Part shown: piece by piece, positions 1-8,939 of the stretch
Numbering within the stretch: position 1 is the first letter of the stretch
Layout: the number at the start of each line of letters is the position of its first letter
Assembly: GCA_045807745.1 (NCBI GenBank)
Contig: JBJMGT010000043.1
Span: 1 to 64,000, forward strand
Reading direction: 5' to 3'
Length of the DNA: 64,000 nucleotides
From: QHXQ01 sp045807745
GTDB lineage: Bacteria; Acidobacteriota; Blastocatellia; Pyrinomonadales; Pyrinomonadaceae
Translations under genes and position numbers: made by a program
The notes under the pieces: model-generated
Told to the model about the DNA's origin: nothing
What the model saw: the letters and a program-made list of their open reading frames with translations, nothing else
Database searches by the model: none

Positions 1-224
1 AGAAGATCGTGCAGCGCATTAAGAGCATCACGGCGCGCGAAATCTTCCGCGCGTGTCCAGCAGTCAAGAAACAGTTATGGGGCGGGCAGTTCTGGACGGC
101 CGGATATTTCATCAGCACGGTTGGACAGCACGGCAATGAAAGTGTGATTAAGAAGTACATCCAAAATCAAGGGGCAGAGGTGGAGTACGAACAACTACAC
201 AAGGAACAACTCAACCTCTTCTGA
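1..224 (+). CDS. tnpA: IS200/IS605-family Y1 transposase (TnpA), C-terminal part
   Basis: The frame is open from the left edge, so only about the last 74 codons are present. The product ends with the block VQRIKSITAREIF, then QLWGGQFWTAGYF and VGQHGNE, which I recognise as the C-terminal half of IS200/IS605 TnpA. These enzymes are HUH single-strand transposases whose catalytic tyrosine lies in the C-terminal helix. The tail ends in QLNLF, also usual for the family. A hairpin follows within 5 bases of the stop codon, as expected for the right end of such an element. The 5' part and the left end lie outside the window, so completeness cannot be judged. Confidence 0.9.
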   Translation, partial: KIVQRIKSITAREIFRACPAVKKQLWGGQFWTAGYFISTVGQHGNESVIKKYIQNQGAEVEYEQLHKEQLNLF

Positions 225-714
225 TACCCCGCAGCTTGCTGCGGCGAATTTCATTGTTATCGCCAACTTTACCGAGAGTGATAAATTGAAGGTCGAACGT
301 GTCGTGTTCCCAATCTATATCAAATGCGATCTCTCTAACCTTAAAGCTTAACTTATGACTATTACCTAAGATTGGGTGAAGCCTAGTTAGCACATTACAG
401 AAGTAATCAAATTCTTGTTCGCTCTCGTCCTTTCCGTGCTTGCGATACTTAGACTGTATAATAAGCACATGCCCTTCAGACCGAGCTATAAAATCAACCC
501 CACCGTCTGAAGGGCCATCTGTGAACGCAGCATCGAAATCCTCAATATCCTCTGGAATCAGACCGGGATTCATCACCTTGAGCATCAACTCAAGATAAGC
601 TCGTGTCATCCATTGTGATCGCTGAAAATCGTTTAGCCGATCAAAAGATAAATCGCATAAACGGTTCGTAAAGTCCCTGAGTTCGTCTCTGAAGTTCTGT
701 TTTTTAGCTTTCAT
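211..714 (-). pseudogene. N-terminal fragment of an AIPR/Mrr-like nuclease-domain protein, cut by the IS200 element
   Basis: About 167 codons from an ATG at 714, which has a purine-rich AAGAGA 7-8 bases upstream; a GTG at 744 is the alternative start. The segment FTDGPSDGGVDFI...VLIIQSKYRK resembles the D-(x)-GVD...QxK nuclease core in the N-terminal part of AIPR (abortive infection phage resistance) and Mrr-like proteins. The last residues (RSKLRGIRRG) are encoded by the IS200 end, including its hairpin, so the natural C-terminus has been lost. AIPR proteins are normally several hundred residues long. The family call rests on motif resemblance only. Confidence 0.5.
229..244. repeat. Subterminal hairpin at the right end of the IS200/IS605 element
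   Basis: CCGCAGC-TT-GCTGCGG is a perfect 7-bp stem just after the transposase stop codon. IS200/IS605 elements lack terminal inverted repeats and carry such imperfect palindromes, which TnpA recognises as single strands. The element boundary should lie a few bases further right, where the truncated minus-strand gene begins. Confidence 0.75.
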
Positions 715-744
715 TAATAATCTCTTATCTGAACTATTAGACAC

Positions 745-1115
745 CTAATGCCGGAATTGAACCTCCGCTCAAGAGTGCCGGAAAAAGGAGACGGTGACCA
801 GACAATCTCGTCTCTGCCCCTGCTATGTGTGCTAGAGTGAGTACGTGCGTAGCGACCTCACGCTATCGCCGGGCATGTGACCGTCGCCGGCCGAGTGGCG
901 CGCATTCTATGCCTTGCCAGTCGCCGCGTCAATCACGTTCATCTGATACTCCATCACAACATCTGTTGCTTGATTCAGAGCATGTATGAGTTGAATCTGA
1001 AGCCGAAGTTTTGGGCGGAGGTAGCTTAGAAGAATGATGAATAATTGACTTGCGCTACAAGCTGAGTTATAAGCCCTTTGCCCTACCATGTGCCCACTTT
1101 ACGGAAGGTAAACAT
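745..1115. other. Intergenic stretch without a supported gene
   Basis: I see no convincing gene here. A 60-codon minus-strand frame (907-1089) has neither a ribosome-binding site nor a recognisable motif. The stretch holds the upstream region of the HAD gene, with GGAAGG at 1103-1108. Confidence 0.4.
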
Positions 1116-1964
1116 ATGGCTGCTCCTCAAAACACTATCGCGATTATCTTTGACTTTGACGATACTCTCACAGACGACTCCACAACAAAACTGCTAGAAG
1201 CACATGGCATTGATGCTGTGGATTTCTGGCAGAATCAGAATAAAAAGCAGGTTGATGCCGGATGGAATCCCACCCTGTCTTACTTGAAATTGCTACTTGA
1301 TAATGTGGGGAAGGGCAAGCCTCTTGGGCAACTCAGCAATAAAAAACTTCATGAGTTTGGCGAAAGCCTGACCTTCTATGATGGCATTCCAGAAATATTC
1401 CCTGATCTTGAAAATATAGTGAGAGAACATAAGGTATCGAACCCAAGCATTGAGTTCTATATCGTAAGCGGCGGATTAGAGGAGATTATCAGAGGCAGCA
1501 AGATAGCCAGCTATTTCGGAGGCATTTGGGGCTGCAAGTTCGCCGAGGAGAGAGGGGCCATCAAATACATTATGCGATCAATCTCTTTTACGGAGAAGAC
1601 CAAGTTTTTATTTGAGATCAATAAAGGTATTAATCTTGTGCAACGTGAGCCATATGCTGTTAATAGATACGTCGCGCCAGCGGATAGGCGCATTCCTTTT
1701 GAGAACATGATCTATCTCGGCGATGGACTCACAGATGTCCCCTGTTTCTCGCTTCTCAATATGTTTAGAGGGAAGGCGTTCGGTATTTTTGATCCAAGAA
1801 AGCAAGGTTCTCCTAAAAAAGGGTGGGAGCAGCTTGTAGTGCCTCGCCGAGTTAACACACTTAACTCCCCGCACTACGGAGAGCACGACGACTTAGGAGC
1901 TTTGTTAAGAACGGCCGTTAAAGAGATTTGTCTGAGGATGGATGTACGGACTCAGACGGCCTAG
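1116..1964 (+). CDS. HAD-superfamily hydrolase (phosphatase-like)
   Basis: A 282-residue protein. The ATG at 1116 is chosen over an in-frame start at 1050 because GGAAGG lies 7 bases upstream and the first HAD motif follows at once. Motif I is IIFDFDDTLTDD (nucleophile D13, acid D15), motif II is YIVSGG and motif IV is YLGDGLTDVP. This arrangement fits a Mg2+-dependent phosphatase of the phosphoserine-phosphatase-like HAD group, probably cytosolic since there is no signal peptide. A cap region of about 100 residues separates motifs I and II. The substrate cannot be named. The gene stands alone between a broken defence gene and a possible small convergent gene, so context gives no pathway. Confidence 0.85.
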   Translation: MAAPQNTIAIIFDFDDTLTDDSTTKLLEAHGIDAVDFWQNQNKKQVDAGWNPTLSYLKLLLDNVGKGKPLGQLSNKKLHEFGESLTFYDGIPEIFPDLENIVREHKVSNPSIEFYIVSGGLEEIIRGSKIASYFGGIWGCKFAEERGAIKYIMRSISFTEKTKFLFEINKGINLVQREPYAVNRYVAPADRRIPFENMIYLGDGLTDVPCFSLLNMFRGKAFGIFDPRKQGSPKKGWEQLVVPRRVNTLNSPHYGEHDDLGALLRTAVKEICLRMDVRTQTA

Positions 1965-2127
1965 CGTCAGAGTCCTCTTGGCTTGATCGGGCCTTAGCCT
2001 GCATCGCATTGTTGAAGTTGGCGGTGATCTGCTCTGTAGACCTCTGCGTTGAGTTTAACATCGCAGCTAGTTTTCCCGGCTCTCTCATTGTTAAGGTTTT
2101 TTCCACTTCTCTTTTTCTCCTGCTCAT
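1918..2127 (-). CDS. Possible small hypothetical protein
   Basis: A 69-codon frame from an ATG at 2127, with GAAAGG about 9 bases upstream. It runs into the 3' end of the convergent HAD gene with about 47 bases of overlap. The predicted peptide is hydrophilic and contains no cysteine, which suits a real protein better than the overlapping plus-strand frame (1928-2197). I recognise no family, and it may be a chance frame. Confidence 0.3.
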   Translation of the reverse strand: MSRRKREVEKTLTMREPGKLAAMLNSTQRSTEQITANFNNAMQAKARSSQEDSDARPSESVHPSSDKSL

Positions 2128-2374
2128 CGCCAACTACCTTTCTTCACATGATGTTAGAGCCGCGACATATCCGAAAGGTTGCGTCATCGTATACTAAATC
2201 TTGTAGATGTCAATAATTTTTTTACTACATATTGACTTAGTTTTAGTGATAATCATGGGCAAATTTAGGCTAAGCGGAGTCCACAGACGGAAGCTCTTCG
2301 TTGGGCAACTTCCCTAATCGTTGGGAAAAGCCTTCCGTTAGGCAAAGCCAGCTTGAAGGCTTGCCCCTAAAGTC

Positions 2375-2443
2375 TGACTTATCACCAAAGGCTGACTCAA
2401 AAGTCTGCGGTGACTCTAAAGTAGCGGGGTTGACTCAAAAGTC
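2375..2443 (+). repeat. Regularly spaced TGACTC direct repeats (iteron-like)
   Basis: TGACTT/TGACTC begins at 2375, 2393, 2411 and 2431, a spacing of 18, 18 and 20 bases. Two units share the longer core TGACTCAAAAGTC (2393-2405 and 2431-2443). The rest of the gap from about 2200 to 2467 is AT-rich and holds no gene. The repeats lie just beyond the 3' end of the minus-strand protease gene. Confidence 0.5.
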
Positions 2444-2467
2444 GAAGTGAGATTATAGCAGATGCGA

Positions 2468-3622
2468 TTAAGGACACTGAGGGACTCTGGCTACTAAGAC
2501 CCAAAAGATGCCCGACGTGGCCTTGATGTTATCTACGTTCACGGTCAAGAAGAGAGTGCCCGACCGACGCGCAACAAACGTCTCCCGCCGACCGAGCAAC
2601 AGAAAATCTTCGTTGTCATCTCCTATTAAGCCAATGAGCGCACCGGTTGGAGCGGCAGCCATCGGCTTGTCCGCATCTCGGAGATTGGCCTGTCCCGAAG
2701 GTGAGACTGATGCGTGGTTAGGCAACACGACATCGCCTAGTGCCGCTACTAGCACACAATCGCCCCGCACGAACTGGATATTGGTTGCCGTCCATCCGCT
2801 CGGCCGGTTGCCCGGCCCGACAACCAGTCGGTAACAAACCGCCTCGGCGGGGCAATCAAGGTTGTATGGTTGACGCGTGGTGTTCATGGCCGGTGAAACC
2901 ACATCTGAAAAATCAATCTCTTTCTGGTTATCTGCCCGACGTGCGGGCGGCTTGCTGCCTGCTCTGGCTATCTTTTTTAGGTTTGGGATGGCCTGCTCGG
3001 TCAATAATGTTTTCAGGCTGGCGGTGGGGATTGCAAAGTTCAATCGCTGGCCGTTGGTTTGTGATGCTTCCACCACCCCAACAACTTCGCCCCGCATATT
3101 AAGCACGGGACTCCCGCTACTGCCGGGCGAAATGTCCGCCGATATTTGCAGCCGCAAGCCCGCATCTTCAAAGTCCCGCCAACCAGACACGATCCCTTCT
3201 GATAACGTCCAGCCAAGGCCGCGGGGATTGCCGATTACAATTACGCGCGCGCCGATGTCTGGTTCTGTGTTGGCTAGGGTCAAGCTTTGTGACGATCTGT
3301 GTCCCGCCGATAATGTGAGGACGGCGAGATCGCTTTTGTCGTCTTGGGCAATGATAAAATCAGCATCTATAGATGTCTGGGTTGATGTAATCACCTCAAC
3401 AAAAGCCGCATCACTAATGACGTGTTTATTTGTGACCAAGACCCCGCCACTGATGAAAAAGCCTGTGGCGATTGCGATTTCTCGCCTTTCTTTATCGTAG
3501 GTTTTTAAGATAACAACTGCGGGTTGGACTCTTTTATTCAGCGCCGCTAAGTCATCTTGGGCTTGAACCACTGGCAGTCCGATGAGCAATAAGAGGATGT
3601 AAGCGGCAAGATGTTTTCGCAC
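2468..3622 (-). CDS. Secreted trypsin-like serine protease (S1C/Deg-like) with C-terminal extension
   Basis: A 384-residue protein with an N-terminal signal peptide (charged start, hydrophobic run, cleavage near VQAQ). The chymotrypsin-fold triad is visible: H67 in LVTNKHV, D98 in DDKSDLAVL and S169 in the PGSSGSP loop. The protease domain fills roughly residues 25-215 and lacks a recognisable PDZ domain. The last 150 residues form an unassigned region that is probably extracytoplasmic, with scattered cysteines and beta-rich character. It probably acts in the periplasm or outside the cell in protein processing or quality control. The gene is monocistronic, with a receiver-domain gene behind it on the same strand. 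The natural substrate is unknown. Confidence 0.88.
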   Translation of the reverse strand: MRKHLAAYILLLLIGLPVVQAQDDLAALNKRVQPAVVILKTYDKERREIAIATGFFISGGVLVTNKHVISDAAFVEVITSTQTSIDADFIIAQDDKSDLAVLTLSAGHRSSQSLTLANTEPDIGARVIVIGNPRGLGWTLSEGIVSGWRDFEDAGLRLQISADISPGSSGSPVLNMRGEVVGVVEASQTNGQRLNFAIPTASLKTLLTEQAIPNLKKIARAGSKPPARRADNQKEIDFSDVVSPAMNTTRQPYNLDCPAEAVCYRLVVGPGNRPSGWTATNIQFVRGDCVLVAALGDVVLPNHASVSPSGQANLRDADKPMAAAPTGALIGLIGDDNEDFLLLGRRETFVARRSGTLFLTVNVDNIKATSGIFWVLVARVPQCP

Positions 3623-3862
3623 GGTACGTCTCCTTGTCTATGCTATCCTCTGGCGCTGTGAGTGGAGATAAGCGCACCGCATGATGCGCTCTGCCCGGCG
3701 CGGAGGCTGTCGGGCAAGGGTTCTAGGCCGCCGCACTATACGCCTAGTAAGGCGCGCAGGTAAATACCTAGAATCGGCGGGCGCTCACGATGCCACAGCA
3801 AAAGATTTGGCCGCCATGCCCCCCCACCTTCAACACGGCGGCCACGCGGCACAGTCTCCGGC

Positions 3863-4228
3863 CTACCCTAGACGTGCCAGCGATTCAATCACCGGAATGA
3901 GCCGCGCGGTGTCGGCCGGTTTCCGTAAGAACACATTGACACCGGCTTGCTCAGCTTCCGTCTGACAGTCCACACCCGAAAACATCACTATCGGCAACGC
4001 TGCGCGGTGCTTCAGGGTGCGGGCGTAGCGCACTAACTCTAGCCCGTTCACATGCGGCAGATGGTTGTCCGTAATCAGCAGATCGTAGTGTGCGCTGCTC
4101 GCTATCTTGGTGAGGGCCGCCGCGCCGTCAATACACAGTACGACGCGCCAGCCTTCCGCCTCTAGCGTGTCTTTCACGGTATCCGCTACGAGTCTATGGT
4201 CTTCTACATAAAGAATCGTGAGGGGCAT
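3863..4228 (-). CDS. Stand-alone CheY-like response regulator receiver protein
   Basis: A 121-residue single receiver domain. It has the acidic pair E9/D10 (YVEDH), phospho-acceptor D54 (LLITDNHLP), S84 (VMFSG) and the conserved K103 (LRKPAD). No output domain follows, so it would signal through protein contacts or a phosphorelay. No histidine kinase is encoded nearby. The length matches CheY/Spo0F-type proteins. Confidence 0.9.
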   Translation of the reverse strand: MPLTILYVEDHRLVADTVKDTLEAEGWRVVLCIDGAAALTKIASSAHYDLLITDNHLPHVNGLELVRYARTLKHRAALPIVMFSGVDCQTEAEQAGVNVFLRKPADTARLIPVIESLARLG

Positions 4229-4429
4229 TTATGATATATTCCGCGCGCTCTAGTCTTTGAAAATCAGCAACGGGTCGGATGCGTAGCTCAAATCTCAGCC
4301 TCATGGACGAGTAATGAGCATCGCCGTTGAGCATGAAAGGTGCACATCAACGGCGAGCGATTACAGGCACAGTAGGCTACGCTTATTTACGCGAAAGGGC
4401 AAGGCCAGACCATCAGGAGGAAACTTCTG

Positions 4430-4714
4430 ATGGGCAGGAAGGCGCGTCTGCGGCCGAAGCGGCTGGCTGAAAAGTTGCGGCAGATTCGACTCGCTTTAGG
4501 CTTGTCTCAGACCGAAATGCTCAAGCGTTTGGGGTTTGAAGATACGATCCATTATTCCAGAATCTCGGAATATGAGTTAGGCAAGAATGAACCGCCGTTG
4601 CCGGTGCTGTTGGCGTATGCAAGGGCGGCCGGTGTCTGTGTGGACGTGCTGATTGATGACAAGCTTGATCTGCCCGCCAAGCTGCCGGCCAAGCCGAAGC
4701 ATTCCCACCGTTAG
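4430..4714 (+). CDS. XRE-family helix-turn-helix transcriptional regulator
   Basis: A 94-residue protein preceded by a good ribosome-binding site (AGGAGG, 9 bases before the ATG). The Cro/C1-type HTH spans about residues 12-70: LRQIRLALGLSQTEMLKRLG, then a recognition-helix region around IHYSRISEYELG and EPPLPVLLAYARAAGV. The basic C-terminal tail is short and has no second domain. It probably binds DNA as a dimer. It is read away from the receiver gene. Such small regulators are common on mobile islands. Confidence 0.85.
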   Translation: MGRKARLRPKRLAEKLRQIRLALGLSQTEMLKRLGFEDTIHYSRISEYELGKNEPPLPVLLAYARAAGVCVDVLIDDKLDLPAKLPAKPKHSHR

Positions 4715-4809
4715 CCGCTTGCTCATTTTTTGCAAGCGCCCCTCGGACTATTTGGGCAAGAGGCAGTTTAGAGGGCGGTTTAAGGCAATGCCGCGGAACT
4801 CGTTTTTCA

Positions 4810-5496
4810 CTACGGCGTAGATGATGAAGGCGGGTTCTTTATTATGATCAATTCCAATCTTCGATCTGAATCTAAATGCGCCTCACAGACCTGCACAGTA
4901 GCATTGGAAGGTTCCAGTGATTGAAGAACCTTCGAGCGACAGGGACTGCTATCACTGTCACTATATAGGTCTATCCTGCTTAGGTCCAAGGCAGGATTAT
5001 TCAGTTTAATGTATCTAACTTGGGCCGGTTTATCACCGTCCCAAACAAGTCGGGCGGTCTTTCCGACTTGTTCCACTTCTTTGTCCTGTATAAGCTGATT
5101 CAATGATCTCTTCTCAGCGTGCGCGGGTTGTTGTTGAAGCAAACTTTTAACATCCTCATACGTTATCTTGCTCAAAAGGTTGCTGTAGGATTGCTTCTCC
5201 TCTGGTGTTAATTCCGTGCTCTTGGAAACCAGCAAGCTCACGATCATTTTGAATTCAGCCTGCCTTTGGTTAACAGGACCGAGAGACTTAGTCAGAGTTT
5301 CACTTATCTTTGACTCCGTTGCTTCCAAGCTCGTTTTTAGATACCACGCTCCTGCGGTTCCGAGAGAACCGATTATGACAGCTGCGACCCCCACAAGTGT
5401 GACTATCATTTGCCAGAGAGGGGGTATACCCATAATTTGTACGTGCTGAATTTGTTCCTGTGGGGCAAGGCCGGCTTGATCATTAGGAGAGGTCAT
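4810..5496 (-). CDS. Single-pass membrane protein of unknown function
   Basis: A 228-residue protein. The ATG at 5496 has AAGGAAGG about 8 bases upstream, so it is preferred over a start 10 codons earlier. A hydrophilic N-terminus of about 25 residues precedes one strong membrane helix (MIVTLVGVAAVIIGSLGTAG). Then comes a probable coiled-coil stretch (SLEATESKISETLTKSLG) and a soluble C-terminal domain with two cysteines. I do not recognise the family. The topology suggests an anchored extracytoplasmic or sensor-type domain. Confidence 0.6.
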   Translation of the reverse strand: MTSPNDQAGLAPQEQIQHVQIMGIPPLWQMIVTLVGVAAVIIGSLGTAGAWYLKTSLEATESKISETLTKSLGPVNQRQAEFKMIVSLLVSKSTELTPEEKQSYSNLLSKITYEDVKSLLQQQPAHAEKRSLNQLIQDKEVEQVGKTARLVWDGDKPAQVRYIKLNNPALDLSRIDLYSDSDSSPCRSKVLQSLEPSNATVQVCEAHLDSDRRLELIIIKNPPSSSTP

Positions 5497-6149
5497 GTTC
5501 GGTTCCTTCCTTATAGGAGACAACACTTCCCGCTGTCCAGATGCGTTGCCCGACAGCGAGCCCGTTCACTCTGTACAATCTACGGTACTGCAACCCTAGG
5601 GGATTGACCGGGTAGTATAGCTCCAATGCTGTGCGAGGCCTAATTACTAGAACAAGGATGCGCTAGTAGTGTTGGGTTTAAGGTCTTGGTGAAGATCAAA
5701 TCGATGGGCAAGCGCATAGGTAGGTAAACATTGTTTAACCCACCAGAAGCTTACCATGTCGAAGCTAACTTACGCAATGAGAAGTAACAATTTGGGAAAC
5801 CACAAGATATGTGCTTAATTTTATGCAGAGACCTCATATGCAGTATGTCTTATCCTTACGCGGGCGGAGTCTAACATCAAAGCTTATAGGTGTAAAGGAC
5901 TTTTTCTCCAAGGAATTAGGGCAATAAGCCTAATGTTAACTTAAAAGTAGAATGCATATAAGCGAACAAAAGGCGAACCGAATTGGTCAGTTCACTTATC
6001 AACCCGAATAATATCTCTTATATCTTCTAGCGACATTTGTAGCCTAAAGCCATCCGGCTGAGGCGGGCGGCAGGAGTGGGCGCAGACGCGTGGGTATGTT
6101 TTTAGCTACGACGAAATCAACTCATTCGAGCCGGCCGCCCTAACAGCCT
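5497..6149. other. Gene-free AT-richer stretch
   Basis: About 650 bases without a supported gene. All frames are short and lack ribosome-binding sites. It lies between two minus-strand genes and presumably holds the promoter of the 4810-5496 gene. I see no repeats, tRNA or clear hairpin in it. Confidence 0.5.
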
Positions 6150-6836
6150 TCAAAGCCTTTCAAAACTTTGCAAAACCTTGCATCCTTCCTCTTCGGCAAG
6201 CTGGCGCTGGCGGGCTGCGATGATCTGCAAGGTCTCTTTCGACTTCTCGCCCCACATGAAGACCTCCATTTCAGCCATCACGTAATAGCAGAAAAGGTTG
6301 TAGTCTATAATCTCGTCTCGCCGCTCTCTGACCTCTTCTCGCGCCGCCAGTACCGGGGCATAAACGGACTCCTCCTGCTCTGTACGCTGCTCGCTCTTCA
6401 CCGCTGCCTCTAACCGTATTTGCTGATGCGCCGCGTACTCATCCAAAACTTTTAATCGTTTGCGTGCCAACTGCCTGAGCGTCAAATTAGCCGAATGCAC
6501 AAGTTCACGTAACCGCCTCTCTTCAGCCTCTCCGATCTCTTTGATCTCTTGAAAGCGTGGCAGGTATAGCATCCAAAGGTTGCTCGCCAGCCGCTTAACA
6601 CTATCGGTATGGTCAGCCGAGATAGCCACAAGGACGGCACGCTCGCGCTCCGTATAGCCGGAATGAATCTCCTTGAGAGTCTGCTTGCAGGTCGCGCAGG
6701 TAGTCACAAACAGATCAGTGGGAGCGGTGCGCCTGATCTCGTCACCGAAGCGGATATAGTGAACACGGCAGGACAGGCAGCGTTGACCGATGCCTGCCGC
6801 CTGCTCCAACCTCTTGAGTCGTGCGGCAATACTCAT
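6150..6836 (-). CDS. Hypothetical zinc-ribbon protein of the integrative element
   Basis: A 228-residue protein whose start codon overlaps the stop of the upstream gene (ATGA, 6833-6836), so the two are probably translationally coupled. CLSC at about residue 20 and CATC at about residue 48 form a likely four-cysteine zinc ribbon. The remainder is helical and charged, with heptad-like segments (EEVRERRDEIIDYN). It has no signal peptide or membrane helix. I do not recognise the family. Its pairing with a small-terminase-like HTH protein suggests a phage-derived packaging or regulatory module. Confidence 0.6.
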   Translation of the reverse strand: MSIAARLKRLEQAAGIGQRCLSCRVHYIRFGDEIRRTAPTDLFVTTCATCKQTLKEIHSGYTERERAVLVAISADHTDSVKRLASNLWMLYLPRFQEIKEIGEAEERRLRELVHSANLTLRQLARKRLKVLDEYAAHQQIRLEAAVKSEQRTEQEESVYAPVLAAREEVRERRDEIIDYNLFCYYVMAEMEVFMWGEKSKETLQIIAARQRQLAEEEGCKVLQSFERL

Positions 6837-7261
6837 GCGCCGTCTGCCTTGTCTTGAAGCCGTGCCTCAATTTCTTTAAGCCGAGCGTCAAAGTCGAACC
6901 GTTCGCGGGCCTTCAAGGCGGCATTGAGAATCGCCATTGCTGCTTGATTCTCTGCCGTAGGAATCCCACAGGACATATTTCGCTGAAGGGTAGCGATGGC
7001 CTCAGTCGCAGCCCCTTGTAGCGTCCCCAAAGCGCCGTTTAAGGCTTGCTCCTGCGCTGCTCTAAACCTTTGCTGGAAGTCGGGGCGTTGCATCAAGCGC
7101 CAAACGGTTGATTCGTTGACGCCGGCAAATTTCGCGGCATCAGCGATCTTCGGGTTAACTAACAGAGCCACAATCACCGCTTCATGCCGGCGTGATAACA
7201 CCGGCTCGACCACTTCCGGCACAAGCGCAGTCTCTTCCTTTTTCGCTGAACCCTTGTCCAT
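6833..7261 (-). CDS. Small-terminase-like helix-turn-helix protein
   Basis: A 142-residue protein. Residues 24-60 (RRHEAVIVALLVNPKIADAA, then KFAGVNESTVWRLMQRPDF) form an HTH unit of the kind found in phage terminase small subunits and related DNA-binding proteins. A helical stretch follows (ALNGALGTLQGAATEAIATL) and then a charged tail. The start is an ATG, and the gene overlaps the next by 4 bases. No large terminase is present, so a packaging role is not shown; a regulator is the alternative. Confidence 0.6.
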   Translation of the reverse strand: MDKGSAKKEETALVPEVVEPVLSRRHEAVIVALLVNPKIADAAKFAGVNESTVWRLMQRPDFQQRFRAAQEQALNGALGTLQGAATEAIATLQRNMSCGIPTAENQAAMAILNAALKARERFDFDARLKEIEARLQDKADGA

Positions 7262-7659
7262 TTTAGCTACCTCTTCGACTCAATTCAGACTGATTAGAAG
7301 GCGATCAGACCATCTTCACGCTCAATAATGTGCAGATTGGCCGGCATATTTACACGCTTTTTCAATCAATACTTTCATTTTACTTGAGATTTCCAGCTGA
7401 TCATTCCACCGTAGAAATTCACGTAGGAGATAAGAGGCTTCCAGCCCCTATATTTCAACCCTGTTTCGCTTATATTACAGGTGACAATTTCCAGCAATGT
7501 TTACCTCTAACCAGTGAATGATTCAGTTTGAGCGCATCAGTGACATGGTAAATTTAGTTTGATAGTTTTCATCTCGAACCTAATATAGCAGGATGGAACG
7601 TAATAATATTTCTCTAGCTTTAGTGCCAAATCATGTATGTTCTTCTACAGTGTTACTCA
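7262..7659. other. Intergenic region between phage-like gene pair and replication gene
   Basis: About 400 bases, AT-rich, with no supported gene. A 63-codon plus-strand frame (7330-7521) lacks a ribosome-binding site and recognisable features. The region lies directly behind the replication gene, so it could hold an origin, but I see no clear iterons or nick-site hairpin. Confidence 0.4.
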
Positions 7660-8583
7660 TTAGGGCAGAACACCTGCTTTGCGACAATCTGCTAGGTCAC
7701 GGAAATAAGTGCGGCGTGAAAATTTAAGGTCTGTATGTTGGTAGAAATCTTCCCCTAATTGTTTTCTGAGTTCTACAAAACCGAGCAGGGCTTGGGCACG
7801 ACGTGGGCTGTACTGAGCATGGAGCTTTTCGACAACTTCACCCGTAGCTGATTCAATAGCATCAAACTGAAGCTTTTGCCGAGTGTCCTGCAACACATAA
7901 TCGGCAACTCTGCGGGTCAGAATATGCTGAGTTGCCCGACTTGGCAGGTTAAGCTGCTCCGTTAAGTAGGTAAGGGCCTTTGTTCTCAGTTCGTCTTCAA
8001 GCCTGATGATGCCGCGTGCGTTCTGTTTTTCCTCTTCACTGCCATTCCGCCGTGTGACCTCTGCCAGCTTGCCGTAAACAGAGATGCGCTTACTCGTATG
8101 CTTTCCTTTGGGCCTAAAAACAATGGTTGTGTCGTTGTGTTGCGTGCGGTCATAGCGTGGTATCTGCACGCGCGCAAGCTTGGCAATGGTTGGCACGATC
8201 TGGCTTTCGCCTATGTAAACGTCCTGCGCGAAGTCCACCCGGCTGACGAGGGCTGTATCGGGGTCGAAAATTATGCCGCTACGCGCTTCGACTAAGGTGG
8301 ACAATAACCGGAGACTGCTTTCGATTTCGCTTTCATCCAGCAGCGGTACATTCACACCGTGGAGTAGTCTGGGCAGAGAGGATTGAGCCGTTAAGTACCA
8401 CTGAACCATTGGGGTTCGTGAGAGCGTCAAACGCGGTTCACAAGTCCCTCTGGGTTCGTTGCGCACAAAGGCGCAGAGCGTTCCTGCACTCCTGTGGTAG
8501 CGTGGTTGCCAGCCGAGCGAACGCAAGTGTTCTTTATTCGGCGGGCGTGCAAGGGTGTGGTTGATTGCTACCGTGTCAATCAT
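7660..8583 (-). CDS. Phage/plasmid replication initiation protein (gene II/X-like)
   Basis: About 307 residues from an ATG at 8583, with AGGTG just upstream; in-frame starts at 8601 and 8613 are possible. The N-terminus MIDTVAI, the SSLPRLLHGVNVPLL block and the VSRVDFAQDVYIG block match the layout of the gene II/gene X family of rolling-circle initiators from filamentous phages and plasmids. A second half of about 130 residues is rich in basic residues. It would nick the element's origin to start single-strand replication. The gene sits immediately downstream of the excisionase-like gene on the same strand, 36 bases away, so the two form an operon. Family assignment rests on block resemblance. 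Confidence 0.7.
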   Translation of the reverse strand: MIDTVAINHTLARPPNKEHLRSLGWQPRYHRSAGTLCAFVRNEPRGTCEPRLTLSRTPMVQWYLTAQSSLPRLLHGVNVPLLDESEIESSLRLLSTLVEARSGIIFDPDTALVSRVDFAQDVYIGESQIVPTIAKLARVQIPRYDRTQHNDTTIVFRPKGKHTSKRISVYGKLAEVTRRNGSEEEKQNARGIIRLEDELRTKALTYLTEQLNLPSRATQHILTRRVADYVLQDTRQKLQFDAIESATGEVVEKLHAQYSPRRAQALLGFVELRKQLGEDFYQHTDLKFSRRTYFRDLADCRKAGVLP

Positions 8584-8619
8584 GGCACGCACCTGCGGCA
8601 TAAATAGGAGCACATCAAC

Positions 8620-8832
8620 TCAGGCGGCGATGGTGGCAGCATCTTTCACGGCTTTGCGTGGCCTCATCCCGTCTGCAAGAAGCCTTTTGATCTCACTCTC
8701 TGGAATCAAGCGCCGCGTGCCCATCTTCGCTGAGGTAATCTTGCTTTGCGCGATCCACGCGCGCACCGTCCACGGGGAGATAGCTAAAATCTCAGCCGCA
8801 TCTTTTATGTTTACTAACCTGTCCTCAATCAT
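8620..8832 (-). CDS. Excisionase-like MerR/HTH_17 DNA-binding protein
   Basis: A 70-residue protein from an ATG at 8832 with AGGAGG 7 bases upstream; this site decides against a start 11 codons earlier. Residues 5-50 (VNIKDAAEILAISPWTVRAW, then IAQSKITSAKMG and RRLIPESEI) form the winged HTH of excisionase/helix_turn_helix_17 proteins. It lies divergent from the integrase operon and upstream of the replication gene, the usual position for a recombination directionality factor or element repressor. Confidence 0.85.
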   Translation of the reverse strand: MIEDRLVNIKDAAEILAISPWTVRAWIAQSKITSAKMGTRRLIPESEIKRLLADGMRPRKAVKDAATIAA

Positions 8833-8939
8833 CCCAACGCCTCCTAAAGAATGTGCTTGCCTCAAAGTAGAACCGCGTGTATATTAAACAATGCGTAGCT
8901 AGAGTACAATCAATCATTATCCCTAGCACCTAAACTCGC

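Noticed and set aside
907..1089. 60-codon minus-strand frame as a gene
   Set aside because: No ribosome-binding site, no recognisable motif, and it overlaps the likely promoter of the HAD gene.
1928..2197. 89-codon plus-strand frame after the HAD gene
   Set aside because: Cysteine-rich, chance-like composition, no ribosome-binding site, and it overlaps both the HAD end and a better minus-strand candidate.
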